Positions 1 through 8,073 of a stretch of 64,000 bases of DNA are shown one piece after another. A program made the position numbers and the translations under genes. Every line of letters begins with the position of its first letter. Position 1 is the stretch's first letter. The DNA is from Candidatus Eisenbacteria bacterium (lineage in GTDB: Bacteria > Eisenbacteria > RBG-16-71-46 > CAIMUX01 > JAHJDP01), in assembly GCA_018831195.1 (NCBI GenBank), contig JAHJDP010000099.1, positions 1-64,000 of the forward strand, in the 5' to 3' direction. The notes beneath the pieces are model-generated. The model made no database searches. It worked only from the letters and a program-made list of their open reading frames with translations, and had not been told where the DNA came from.

Positions 1-254
1 GCTTTGGTAATCTCGGCGACCTCGAGCAGCCCTGATCCGCCCTCGGGGAAAAGAAAGGTGCCGCCGCTGATCGGATCGGCGATCTCCCCGCCCGGAGCCA
101 GATTGACATCAAGAGGTGTAATCGTGCCGATGGTAAATGAGCTTCCCGAGGGATTGTCGGGATCGGAGAGTTTCTCGCGGCCACAAGAGAAGAAGAAAAT
201 AGATGAAATACAAATAATCATGGCGAGCGATAGAATTGCAAACCGGAGCTTCAT
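1..254 (-). CDS. Lipoprotein, 5' part only (runs off the left edge)
   Basis: The reverse strand opens at ATG 254 behind an AGGAG box and stays open for 84 codons to the window edge. The N-terminus is a lipoprotein signal: MKLR, a hydrophobic stretch, then FFFSCG with the lipobox Cys at about residue 27. The exported part that is visible (DPDNPSGSSF..., then a Gly/Pro-rich stretch) has no recognisable fold. It is probably a secreted or outer-membrane lipoprotein; the function cannot be told because the C-terminal part is missing. It lies downstream of, and on the same strand as, the DUF4416 gene. Confidence 0.7.
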   Translation of the reverse strand, partial: MKLRFAILSLAMIICISSIFFFSCGREKLSDPDNPSGSSFTIGTITPLDVNLAPGGEIADPISGGTFLFPEGGSGLLEVAEITK

Positions 255-338
255 AGTGATCTCCTTCTACAGGGGCCAAGTTCCGAAAGCTCATTCCAGC
301 TTTGCGCTTCCCAAGTTACAGCATCTTCAACCTGCCCA

Positions 339-875
339 TCAAGGGGATAATCCAGTTTTGAGGCTGCGTTTGTAGACACGTCTCGCCTCAATGAAGAAAT
401 CGTTAAACCGCCCGTCGATGAAGTCGGGGAAACTATGATCGGGACCGGAGAATTTGTTGAAACGGTAGCGGAGGCAGGTATGCGCCCAGACGCCTTGACC
501 CATATATATCTTGTCGGCTGCGCCCTTCAATGAAGCAAGAACAAGTTTGCCCATATCAAGGTAACCGGGATCCAAATTAACACGGCGTCGTTTTTCAACG
601 GCGAACTCATCCTCAATCAATCCTGTAAGGGATCGGTATTTGGGCAGTTCTTCAGGATTGAATAATTTGTTGAAACAGAACCATGTTCTGTGCAGATCCG
701 TACCCATCTCAGCTTCATAGTAGTCGGTATCAGCAAAGGGAAAGGGATCGCTCTTTAATCCAATCTGACCAAAATGATGGACAAGGGCGTCCTCTACAAG
801 CGGCAGCAGGCTTGGATAACCGGTGAGACAGCTGCAGATCCGCAGGACCGGCTGTGGCGCGATCATTTCCGACAT
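339..875 (-). CDS. DUF4416 family protein
   Basis: A small cytosolic protein matching DUF4416 by its conserved run of motifs: FADTDYY.EMG, a central R.VNLDPGYL and KLVLAS, and a C-terminal Y.F..F.GPDHSFPDF. Biochemical function is unknown in the family. I place the start at ATG 875 (MSEMIAPQ), preceded by GGGAG; ATG 866 is an alternative that forms an ATGA overlap with the stop of the upstream N-acetyltransferase gene. A longer reading from 905 is possible but has no better ribosome site. The overlap implies co-transcription and coupling with the N-acetyltransferase gene. Confidence 0.82.
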   Translation of the reverse strand: MSEMIAPQPVLRICSCLTGYPSLLPLVEDALVHHFGQIGLKSDPFPFADTDYYEAEMGTDLHRTWFCFNKLFNPEELPKYRSLTGLIEDEFAVEKRRRVNLDPGYLDMGKLVLASLKGAADKIYMGQGVWAHTCLRYRFNKFSGPDHSFPDFIDGRFNDFFIEARRVYKRSLKTGLSP

Positions 876-1711
876 TGCTGCCGCTCCCATTCCTCCACGG
901 CGCACTGAGCGATTTTCTGAGAGATGCCGAAGCGGGCTGCAATCTGTTCCGCATAGCTCCCGCGCAATTTAACATTCTCCTTGTCCCGGCCGGTATCGAC
1001 GCGCAGATTCATTCCATGTGCGGAAAGACGGGCGTCTGAGGTGACGCGGTTTAAATGAAGCTGATTCATTCCTGAGGTCTCAAACGACTGAATCCAGAAT
1101 TGAATGAAATTCTCTTCCGGAATACCCCAAGGGCGGAGCCGGTATCGATAAGTCTCTTCACCCCGATCGTTCACCATATAGAGCCCAATTTCCTTCCCTT
1201 GATTAACCGGCCGGTATTCGAGACGGTATCCGGGGAGCCGGATGGTGGTGGCGCGGGCCGAATTCAGTGAAATCGGTTCGGGAACGAGATAACCCGGATC
1301 CAAGAGAAACCGGCGGTCGCCCAGCTCGACCATTAACGCACAGTGGATATTGGCCCCATGTTTCATATCGGCCATGACGGGGTAGGTTTTGAAACCCAAA
1401 TCGCCGGTGATCCGGCGAAGGGCGTTGGTGAGCGAGAAACAGGTTCCGCCGGTTCCCACCAGCGCATGATCTCCGATGACCTCCTCACTTCGCCGCAGTG
1501 GAGCGGTTTCGGAGGGTGGGAGAATCTGGGCATCAGAACCCGGCCTATGCGGATTCGCCGGCTGATGTTTCTTGATAAACTTGGTAAGATTTTCCCAGGG
1601 GAGATTGGCGAATTGATGGGAGACCTCACCGAGGAGATGCAGGTCAGGGGTTTTCGGCCGGATATTATACAAATCTATAAAAATGGCCGAGGTTTTTGAG
1701 ATCTGGGTCAA
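863..1711 (-). CDS. Arylamine N-acetyltransferase family protein
   Basis: A 282-residue cytosolic enzyme of the NAT family, which moves an acetyl (or other acyl) group from CoA to an arylamine or similar acceptor through a Cys-His-Asp triad. The triad is visible: Cys91 in GTGGTCFSL, His123 in NIHCAL and Asp138 in LLDPGY, in the family's order and roughly its spacing. The N-terminal LPWENL motif also fits. Translation starts at TTG 1711 with an AAAGGA box seven bases upstream; no better ATG is seen. First gene of a two-gene unit with the DUF4416 gene. The true acceptor is unknown; bacterial relatives also act in polyketide cyclisation. Confidence 0.83.
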   Translation of the reverse strand: MTQISKTSAIFIDLYNIRPKTPDLHLLGEVSHQFANLPWENLTKFIKKHQPANPHRPGSDAQILPPSETAPLRRSEEVIGDHALVGTGGTCFSLTNALRRITGDLGFKTYPVMADMKHGANIHCALMVELGDRRFLLDPGYLVPEPISLNSARATTIRLPGYRLEYRPVNQGKEIGLYMVNDRGEETYRYRLRPWGIPEENFIQFWIQSFETSGMNQLHLNRVTSDARLSAHGMNLRVDTGRDKENVKLRGSYAEQIAARFGISQKIAQCAVEEWERQQCRK

Positions 1712-1780
1712 AGCCGTGTCCTTTATTGATCCGCACTAAATCATGAGGATGGCGCTCAGTTAAAGCCGGAATACAAAATT

Positions 1781-2755
1781 ATGATAAAAGTCCTTCCACG
1801 ATATCGCAAGCTCAACACCTTCCTGCGTTCCCTCTTTGGAGAGAGGGTTTACCGAGTGAGCTTGCGGGGGGATTTTACCTGTCCGAACCGGGATGGGCGT
1901 CTTGGTTCTGGAGGGTGCCTTTTCTGCAATCAAGAAAGCACTGAACCGTTGGGATTTGTGCCGGGACAGCCGCTATCGCAGCAATTGAAACAGGGAGCTG
2001 AATATCTGGGCCGACGATATGGAGCGAAGAAATTCATCGCCTTTTTCGAGAACTATACGACGACTTACAAAGACGTCGGCACACTGGAACGCCTCTATTG
2101 TGAGGCATTGTCGTATCCCGGCATCGTAGGGCTTGCGGTCTCGACGCGGCCGGATTGCCTGCCTGACGAGGTTCTCAACCTTCTCAAGCGAATTTCCCGC
2201 GAGACATTTCTATGGGTTGAACTGGGGATCCAAAGCGCTAATGAGTCCTCGCTCGAAATGATGAATCGCTGTCACACCGTGGAATGCTCTGAGCGGGCGA
2301 TCCAAGCTCTGCATGAAGGGAATATAGCTGTTTCGGCTCATGTGATCCTGGATTTGCCCGGCGAATCAATGCAGGAAGTATCAAAGACGGCCGCTTTTTT
2401 GGCGGATACGGGCGTGCAAGGGATAAAGATCCACAATTTGCATGTCATCAAGAACACACGGCTGGCAGAAATGTACAACAATGGCGATTACACGCCCATG
2501 GAATTGACTGATTATGTCGAGCTGGTGATCCGCTTTCTTGAAAAGATCCCTCCCCATGTAATTATACAAAGGCTTAGCGGCGAAGCGCCCCGCCGGCTGA
2601 CGGTGGCGCCGGAATGGTCCGTCAACAAATTGGCGGTGCTGAATGCGATCGAGGACCGGTTCGAGCAAACCGATTCTTGGCAGGGGAAGGGGTTGGGAAT
2701 CTCTCGTGAAGAATTAATGCGCCCCATCAACCTCCCCGGCCGCCCTGCTGACTGA
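1781..2755 (+). CDS. YhcC-type (TIGR01212) radical SAM protein
   Basis: A 324-residue radical SAM protein. The N-terminus carries the subfamily's hallmark: FTCPNRDG followed by GGCLFCN, giving Cys34, Cys46 and Cys49 as 4Fe-4S ligands. Further family features are FFENYTTTY, STRPDCLPDEVL, WVELGIQS and SAHVILDLPGE. Length and motif order fit the YhcC/TIGR01212 group, whose exact reaction is not settled; a role in tRNA or protein modification has been suggested for relatives. The ribosome site is weak (AAAGCCGGAA). It is divergent from the N-acetyltransferase gene, with only about 70 bases between them. Confidence 0.85.
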   Translation: MIKVLPRYRKLNTFLRSLFGERVYRVSLRGDFTCPNRDGRLGSGGCLFCNQESTEPLGFVPGQPLSQQLKQGAEYLGRRYGAKKFIAFFENYTTTYKDVGTLERLYCEALSYPGIVGLAVSTRPDCLPDEVLNLLKRISRETFLWVELGIQSANESSLEMMNRCHTVECSERAIQALHEGNIAVSAHVILDLPGESMQEVSKTAAFLADTGVQGIKIHNLHVIKNTRLAEMYNNGDYTPMELTDYVELVIRFLEKIPPHVIIQRLSGEAPRRLTVAPEWSVNKLAVLNAIEDRFEQTDSWQGKGLGISREELMRPINLPGRPAD

Positions 2756-3007
2756 CCGCATCCCTCCATCCCGGCCGCGCGGTGGCCTCTCTCCGGTATG
2801 AAGGAACAGCTTTCATTACCGATAACTGATACTGAAGTCATAAGATAGAAGACTCCAGCTATGGAGATTCTCCCTGAAGGAGGAGGGATAGGGATTGCCA
2901 AGCACATTCTTCTTGGGGCAGTATTGTAGTGGTTAATCGATTGAAAGATAATGGAATAACGTTCGCGGCCGCTTACGAGCCCTTTCAAATATTTCAAGGC
3001 TGAGGGT

Positions 3008-4108
3008 ATGACGGACAGATCCAAGATCTTATGCGCCATGGCCATCCTCTGCGTTTTGGGCGCTGCGGCGGGGAAGGCCGGCGCCTTTCATGAACAGGGG
3101 ACGGCCAATTGCAGCGGTTGCCACACCATGCACAACAGTTTGGATGGAATTCCGGAATCGCCCTTCAGCCACCCCGGCCTTCTGCGTTTCGAATCCGCCA
3201 CGGATCTCTGCTTATCCTGTCACGCCGTTGAAAACGGAGCGGTGTTTGGTCCCGATCCGCTCAATCCGCCGCCGGAAAAGGGCGCGGGGAATTTCACATT
3301 TCTTCTTGAAAATAACATTAACGACGGCAATAACGGGATTCAAAATCCGATCGAAGGTCATCATGCCGGACACAATGTTTCGACTTCGACTTGGGGTATC
3401 CCCATAGATCCTGCGAACAATGTCGCCCCAGGCGGGTCTTATCCGGCGGACCAGCTGGGTTGTACAAGCTGCCATGATGCCCATGGAAATCAAAATTTCC
3501 GGATGCTGCGGGATACCCAGACAGGCAGCCGTGATGGTTTCGTCTTCATCTATCCCGCGCCAATCGCCTTAGGAATCAATATTCAGCAGGGGCAGGAAAG
3601 TCTGACAAATCATACAGCTTATCAATCCGGATGGGCGGATTGGTGTGCAAATTGCCACGGATACTATCATGAAAATATCGGCCAGGGGCACGGCTTTGAT
3701 CATCCCACGACTGAATTCATGAGTGGCGAGGAGTACATGTCCTACAATGAATACAGTGGGCCCAGTGATCCATCCGGCGGGGATTACATGGTGGCTTATA
3801 TACCTGAAGTTCCCTTTGAGGATGAGGATGTGACCATTTCAAGCTCAATCGGCGCATCCGCATCGAGCAGGGTCATGTGTCTGTCGTGTCATCGCGCGCA
3901 TGCCACCAGCGCGCCGATGAACACCCGCTGGGATCCGAATATTGAATTTTTAGATGAAGACGGTCAGGTATCCAGCTCCTACCCCATTCCCAGTCCCTAT
4001 CCGGAGCCCGGGCAGCGCGCGCTCTGCGTCAAATGTCATTACAGGGGTTTGGAGAGTCATGGTTTGAACCAGCCCTGTATGAGGTGCCACCGGTCCGGCG
4101 GGCCGTAG
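3008..4108 (+). CDS. Exported heptahaem c-type cytochrome
   Basis: A 366-residue protein with a cleavable signal (residues 1 to about 27, hydrophobic, ending GKAGA) and seven CXXCH haem c motifs: CSGCH (35-39), CLSCH (68-72), CTSCH, CANCH, CLSCH, CVKCH and CMRCH. The spacing is irregular and the linkers are long and polar, as in periplasmic multihaem electron carriers with doubled-CXXCH folds. No partner quinol oxidase, NrfH or reductase gene lies beside it, so its redox partner is unknown. Start ATG 3008 follows GGCTGAGGG. It converges on the ygiQ-type gene three bases from its stop. Confidence 0.87.
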   Translation: MTDRSKILCAMAILCVLGAAAGKAGAFHEQGTANCSGCHTMHNSLDGIPESPFSHPGLLRFESATDLCLSCHAVENGAVFGPDPLNPPPEKGAGNFTFLLENNINDGNNGIQNPIEGHHAGHNVSTSTWGIPIDPANNVAPGGSYPADQLGCTSCHDAHGNQNFRMLRDTQTGSRDGFVFIYPAPIALGINIQQGQESLTNHTAYQSGWADWCANCHGYYHENIGQGHGFDHPTTEFMSGEEYMSYNEYSGPSDPSGGDYMVAYIPEVPFEDEDVTISSSIGASASSRVMCLSCHRAHATSAPMNTRWDPNIEFLDEDGQVSSSYPIPSPYPEPGQRALCVKCHYRGLESHGLNQPCMRCHRSGGP

Positions 4109-4111
4109 CTC

Positions 4112-5983
4112 CTATTTCCGCTTCCATTTGGAGCGCCGGGTCTTTTTGCGACCCGGCTTCTTCTCAAACGGCGGTTGTGATGAGATAAGGCAATTAGCCC
4201 CATCGCCCACTAAATCAAGTCGTCCCGCCTTATGGAGGGCGTTCCTTACATCCTGCCAATTCTCCAGTTTGAAGTATTGCATGAGGGCCCGCTGCAGTTT
4301 CCGCTCGCCGAGGTGTTTGGCGATATAGACCTGCTTCATTGTGATCGGATCGTACCCTGTGTGATACATGCAGGTCGCAATGTCAAAGGGTCCAGGGATG
4401 AAATCCTGAACCTGGTCGGGCTCGTAATTATTCTTTTTTAGAAATACGGCGAGATTGATCATTGCATCAAGATCACTACCCGGGTGCCCGGAGATGAAAT
4501 AGGGGATGAGATACTGCTCCTTGCCGGCACGGCATGAGGCTTTGTGGAACTCCTTATGAAATTTCTCAAAATCAGCAATGGCAGGTTTTTTCATAAGGGC
4601 GAGAACCCGGGGATCGGTATGCTCGGGCGCCACCTTCAGGTACCCGCCGACATGGTGCGAGACAAGATCTTTCATATAATCCGGGTCTTTGCGGGCCAGA
4701 TCCATGCGAATTCCGGATGCCACAAAGACCTTTTTAATACCAGGAACCGAGCGGGTTTCACGCATCAAATTTTTTAGGGGATCGTGGCTCGTTCCGAGGA
4801 ATTTGCAAACGGTCGGATGCAAACAACTCAAACGACGGCAAATCTTTTCGATTCCGGGTTCTGTGCAACGCATTTCATACATATTGGCTGTCGGGCCGCC
4901 GATGTCACTGATGACGCCTTTGAAATCACGCTGGGCCGTCTTTTGCAGCACTTCTTTTAAGATTGATTTTTGGGACCGGCTTTGAATGATGCGCCCCTCA
5001 TGCGCTGTAATCGAACAGAATGTACACCCGCCAAAACACCCACGCATGATCTGGATCGAATCACGAATCACTTCAAAGGCCGGAATCTTCGAGTTCCCAT
5101 AAGAAGGATGCGGCTTCCCCGTGTATGGAAGATCATAGGCATGATCCATCTCAGCCTGTCTCATCGGAAAAGCCGGCGGATTAACAACGACGCGGTTGTT
5201 GCCGCATTTCTGAATCAGACCTCTTGCATTGAATGGATTCGTCTCGCGATGGGCGATACGCGTCATGGTACAGAACGAGATCGGATTCGACTTGACCTCT
5301 TCATATGACGGCAATTCGATAAAATCGTCGCCCTGCGGCGGATCGGCGCTGGCGCCCAACGGGTAAGCAACGCCCCGCATATCGCGAAGATCGGTGATGC
5401 TCTCACCGGCGCCCAATCTTTTGGCTGCTTGAACAATGCCGAGCTCGCCCATCCCGTAGATCAGCAGATCGGCCTTGCAATCCATAAGGATGGGACGCCG
5501 GACCGTATCACTCCAGTAATCGTAGTGGGCGATGCGGCGGAGACTGGCCTCCACGCCGCCTGTTATGACAGGTACCCCCTTGTAGGCCTCCCGCGCTCTT
5601 TGACAATAGGCTAATGTGCAACGATCCGGCCTGCGGTTGATTTCGCCATTGGGTGAATAAGCGTCTTCATTCCGGACCTTGCGGCTTGCGGTGTAGTGAT
5701 TGATCATCGAATCCATATTGCCGGCGCTGACCGCGAAGAAAAGACGCGGCCTTCCAAACCGGCGCCAATCATCCGCCGAGTGCCAGTCGGGTTGACTCAA
5801 AATGGCGACACGAAATCCCTCTGCTTCCAAAACACGGCCCAAGATGGCCATGGCAAAACTGGGGTGATCGATATAGGCGTCACCGGTGATAAAAACGATA
5901 TCCACGTCGTTCCATCCGCGCTCCTGGATTTCCTTGCGGGTCATCGGCAGGGGCGGGGACTCAATGGGTGGTTTGTGATTCAT
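4112..5983 (-). CDS. YgiQ family radical SAM protein
   Basis: A 623-residue protein matching the YgiQ (UPF0313) family in order: an N-terminal domain with VDIVFITGDAYIDHPSF and AILSQPDW, the motif TGGVEASLRR, a radical SAM core with GCFGGCTFC (three Cys ligands), GGPTANMYEM, and a C-terminal DUF3362-like region ending in a Lys/Arg-rich tail. Reaction unknown in the family. The open frame extends to 6235, but ATG 5983 (MNHKPP) has an AGAGGAA box at good distance and matches the family's start, so the upstream 84 codons are left out. Confidence 0.87.
   Translation of the reverse strand: MNHKPPIESPPLPMTRKEIQERGWNDVDIVFITGDAYIDHPSFAMAILGRVLEAEGFRVAILSQPDWHSADDWRRFGRPRLFFAVSAGNMDSMINHYTASRKVRNEDAYSPNGEINRRPDRCTLAYCQRAREAYKGVPVITGGVEASLRRIAHYDYWSDTVRRPILMDCKADLLIYGMGELGIVQAAKRLGAGESITDLRDMRGVAYPLGASADPPQGDDFIELPSYEEVKSNPISFCTMTRIAHRETNPFNARGLIQKCGNNRVVVNPPAFPMRQAEMDHAYDLPYTGKPHPSYGNSKIPAFEVIRDSIQIMRGCFGGCTFCSITAHEGRIIQSRSQKSILKEVLQKTAQRDFKGVISDIGGPTANMYEMRCTEPGIEKICRRLSCLHPTVCKFLGTSHDPLKNLMRETRSVPGIKKVFVASGIRMDLARKDPDYMKDLVSHHVGGYLKVAPEHTDPRVLALMKKPAIADFEKFHKEFHKASCRAGKEQYLIPYFISGHPGSDLDAMINLAVFLKKNNYEPDQVQDFIPGPFDIATCMYHTGYDPITMKQVYIAKHLGERKLQRALMQYFKLENWQDVRNALHKAGRLDLVGDGANCLISSQPPFEKKPGRKKTRRSKWKRK
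4135..4165 (+). terminator. Hairpin serving the cytochrome gene, inside the end of the opposing gene
   Basis: A perfect 8-bp stem GCCGGGTC / GACCCGGC with a TTTTTGC loop, followed by a pyrimidine tract TTCTTCTC. It lies 27 bases after the cytochrome stop and within the last codons of the convergent radical SAM gene. A rho-independent terminator reading rightward fits best; the sequence also encodes a basic tail on the other strand, so the symmetry could be partly coincidental. Confidence 0.5.
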
Positions 5984-6259
5984 CGCATTCCTCTCATGGA
6001 TCCTTCCTTGGACAGACTCTACCGTGATTGTATTCATTTTCCCAGGAGGGGATTGAGATTCCCTCCGCACACTCAGGCATGCGAGCACAGATAGGATGGG
6101 TTTTGATTTTGAGTCGGGTACATAAACCCTGTAACACTCACCCTGTAAACAAAATAGGGTATCTGCTCTTGGGTTGTAAAAACCAGCATCGGTGGGTACA
6201 CTAAAACTTTTGAGGATCGGAAGACACTCCATCACCTTGGATAATCGAAGGAGCGACTG

Positions 6260-7528
6260 ATGACAAGTTGCATAAAGGTTCTGGTTTCTGCAGGCGCTAT
6301 TTTTATCTTTTCAGCCATGGTTCCTGCGGCCGCACAAAATATTGATGCCAAAGAGTACTGGCTGGACAATGGCATGCAGGTGCTGATGGTTGAGAGACAT
6401 GAATCACCGACGATAATGGCCTCTATCTTCGCCAGAGTCGGTTCTGCCAATGAGACGACCGGTATCACGGGTATCTCCCACCTCTTTGAACATATGATGT
6501 TCAAGGGAACCGAAAAAATCGGAACCAAAGACATCAAGCGGGATCGTGAAATCATGGCGCAGCTCGATTCGTTGCGAGCATTGATGCGCGATGAAGAGAA
6601 AATCATGCGCGAGCAGCTCCGGCGCGGTGAAATCGAAGACATGTTGGATCCGGAGGCAAAAACACCACGATATCGTGAACTCGACGCAAGATTCGATGCA
6701 TTGATTCTCGAGCAGCGCGATTTGATTATCAAGGATCAGCTTAACGAAATCTACAATAAGAATGGCGGTTTTTTTCTAAATGCCTTCACTGCAGAAGATA
6801 TGACCGGGTATTTTGTCCGTGTTCCCAAGAACAAGATTGAATTGTACATGTGGCTCGAATCCGACCGGTTCAGCAATCCTGTTTTCAGGGAATTTTATTC
6901 CGAGCGAGACGTTGTCCGCGAGGAGCGCCGGCTGGGCGTCGATTCGACGCCAACCGGACTGATCGAGGAAGATTTCAGCGCTATGTTCTGGAAATCATCG
7001 TCATATCATTGGGGTGTTATCGGCTGGTCTTCAGATCTAGGAAGTATCACCCGCGAGCAAGCTCATGATTACTTCGGAACATATTACGCGCCGAACAATC
7101 TGACCATGATTCTGGTGGGTGACCTGGAGCCGGACAAGATGATCAAGCTGGTCAAACAGTACTTTGAACAGATTCCGCGTGGAAGGAAACTGCCACCGGA
7201 TGTTTACACATTGGAAGAGAAGCAGCATGGTGAGAAGCGGTTAATTGCCGAGGCGGAAACAAACCCCAAGGCCGAGATCTGGTATCACACCGTTGCATGG
7301 AAACACAAAGATAGTTATCCCCTTGAGGTTTTGGCCGGCATCATGAGCGGGAAGACCGGGCGGCTCTATAAGGAACTCGTGGAGCAGAGAGGGATCGCAA
7401 AAGGCTCCAGCGCCGGCGGCAGACGCATGTTCGGTGGGGGGGGGCTTGGAGGTCAATGCCAGCCAGCAGTCGATGAAGTATGCCGGCGCCTTCATGATTT
7501 CCGCCGAGGGTCTTTCCGGTGTCCGTAG
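6260..7528 (+). CDS. M16 zinc peptidase, N-terminal part (frameshifted)
   Basis: The reading frame begins at ATG 6260 after AAGGAG with a signal peptide (to about residue 26) and enters an M16 (pitrilysin/MPP-like) domain with the inverted zinc motif HLFEH at 74-78, then NAFTAEDMTGYF, ESDRF and ERDVVREERR, which supplies the distal Glu. Compared with classical M16B proteins there is an insertion of roughly 60-70 charged residues after the zinc motif. The C-terminal M16 domain starts near residue 215, but the frame breaks at a run of nine G (from codon 393) and ends in about 30 unrelated residues. The next frame continues the domain without loss, so the intact product would be about 595 residues. 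Confidence 0.85.
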   Translation: MTSCIKVLVSAGAIFIFSAMVPAAAQNIDAKEYWLDNGMQVLMVERHESPTIMASIFARVGSANETTGITGISHLFEHMMFKGTEKIGTKDIKRDREIMAQLDSLRALMRDEEKIMREQLRRGEIEDMLDPEAKTPRYRELDARFDALILEQRDLIIKDQLNEIYNKNGGFFLNAFTAEDMTGYFVRVPKNKIELYMWLESDRFSNPVFREFYSERDVVREERRLGVDSTPTGLIEEDFSAMFWKSSSYHWGVIGWSSDLGSITREQAHDYFGTYYAPNNLTMILVGDLEPDKMIKLVKQYFEQIPRGRKLPPDVYTLEEKQHGEKRLIAEAETNPKAEIWYHTVAWKHKDSYPLEVLAGIMSGKTGRLYKELVEQRGIAKGSSAGGRRMFGGGGLGGQCQPAVDEVCRRLHDFRRGSFRCP

Positions 7529-8048
7529 CGAGCAGTTGGAGGAAGCGATTTATGATGTTATAGGCGATCTCCAGAATAGCTTGGTTTCGGCAGAGGAGTT
7601 GCAGAAGGTGAAGAACCAGATCCGGGTAAGGAAAATCCGCGCGATGGATATGATGTCCGGGATTGGCATTTTGTTTTACATGGGAGGTGATGCCGCTTAT
7701 GGCGATTGGCAGGAATCCAATAACAACCCCCAGAAGATCGAATTGGTGACGGTTGAAGATGTTCAGCGGGTGGCGAAGAAGTATTTTTCGAAGGATCAGC
7801 GAAATGTCTTGATCATCAACGCCAAAGAGGGTGCCGGCGAGGAAGGACAGGGCGAGAACCCCAGGATTACTCAGGCCATTAACATGATCAAGTCCATTCA
7901 AGATCCAGCGCAATTGGAGCAGATGATAGACATGTTTTCCATGCGGTTGGAGCAAGTTGAAGACCCAGAGGAAAAGGCACAAATGACAAGGGTGCTTGAA
8001 ACTGCGAAAGAGCAGCTCAAAAAGTTGAAAGCCGCTGAGCAAGAATAA
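7434..8048 (+). CDS. M16 zinc peptidase, C-terminal part (continuation after frameshift)
   Basis: This frame, one base ahead of the upstream part, carries the remainder of the M16 C-terminal domain: VNASQQSMKYAG, the helical EEAIYDVIGDL, AEELQKVKNQI, and KKYFSKDQRNVLII. It ends in an acidic, Gln-rich helical tail (from about NPRITQAI onward) not usual in the family, perhaps a coiled coil. A GTG at 7434 opens the frame but has no ribosome site, so independent translation is unlikely; it is best read as the second half of the gene starting at 6260. The downstream M16 gene follows 25 bases later. Confidence 0.8.
   Translation: MGGGLEVNASQQSMKYAGAFMISAEGLSGVRSEQLEEAIYDVIGDLQNSLVSAEELQKVKNQIRVRKIRAMDMMSGIGILFYMGGDAAYGDWQESNNNPQKIELVTVEDVQRVAKKYFSKDQRNVLIINAKEGAGEEGQGENPRITQAINMIKSIQDPAQLEQMIDMFSMRLEQVEDPEEKAQMTRVLETAKEQLKKLKAAEQE
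7436..7444 (+). repeat. Homopolymer of nine G at the M16 frameshift
   Basis: Nine consecutive G follow GGT at 7433-7435. Reading through them in the upstream frame leads to a premature end, while removing one G (or adding two) joins the two halves of the peptidase gene. The tract is the only place where the two homologous frames meet, so it is either a sequencing or assembly error, a phase-variable tract, or a transcriptional-slippage site. Confidence 0.85.
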
Positions 8049-8073
8049 CGGGAAAAGCGAAGGAGAGGCGAAA

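Noticed and set aside
2512-3045. A 177-codon minus-strand frame overlapping the end of the YhcC-type gene and its downstream gap
   Set aside because: Overlaps a well-supported gene by about 240 bases and has no family features.
6260-8048. Programmed ribosomal frameshifting in the M16 gene
   Set aside because: No canonical slippery heptamer with a downstream pseudoknot was evident; homopolymer slippage or assembly error explains it more simply, so it is not claimed as recoding.
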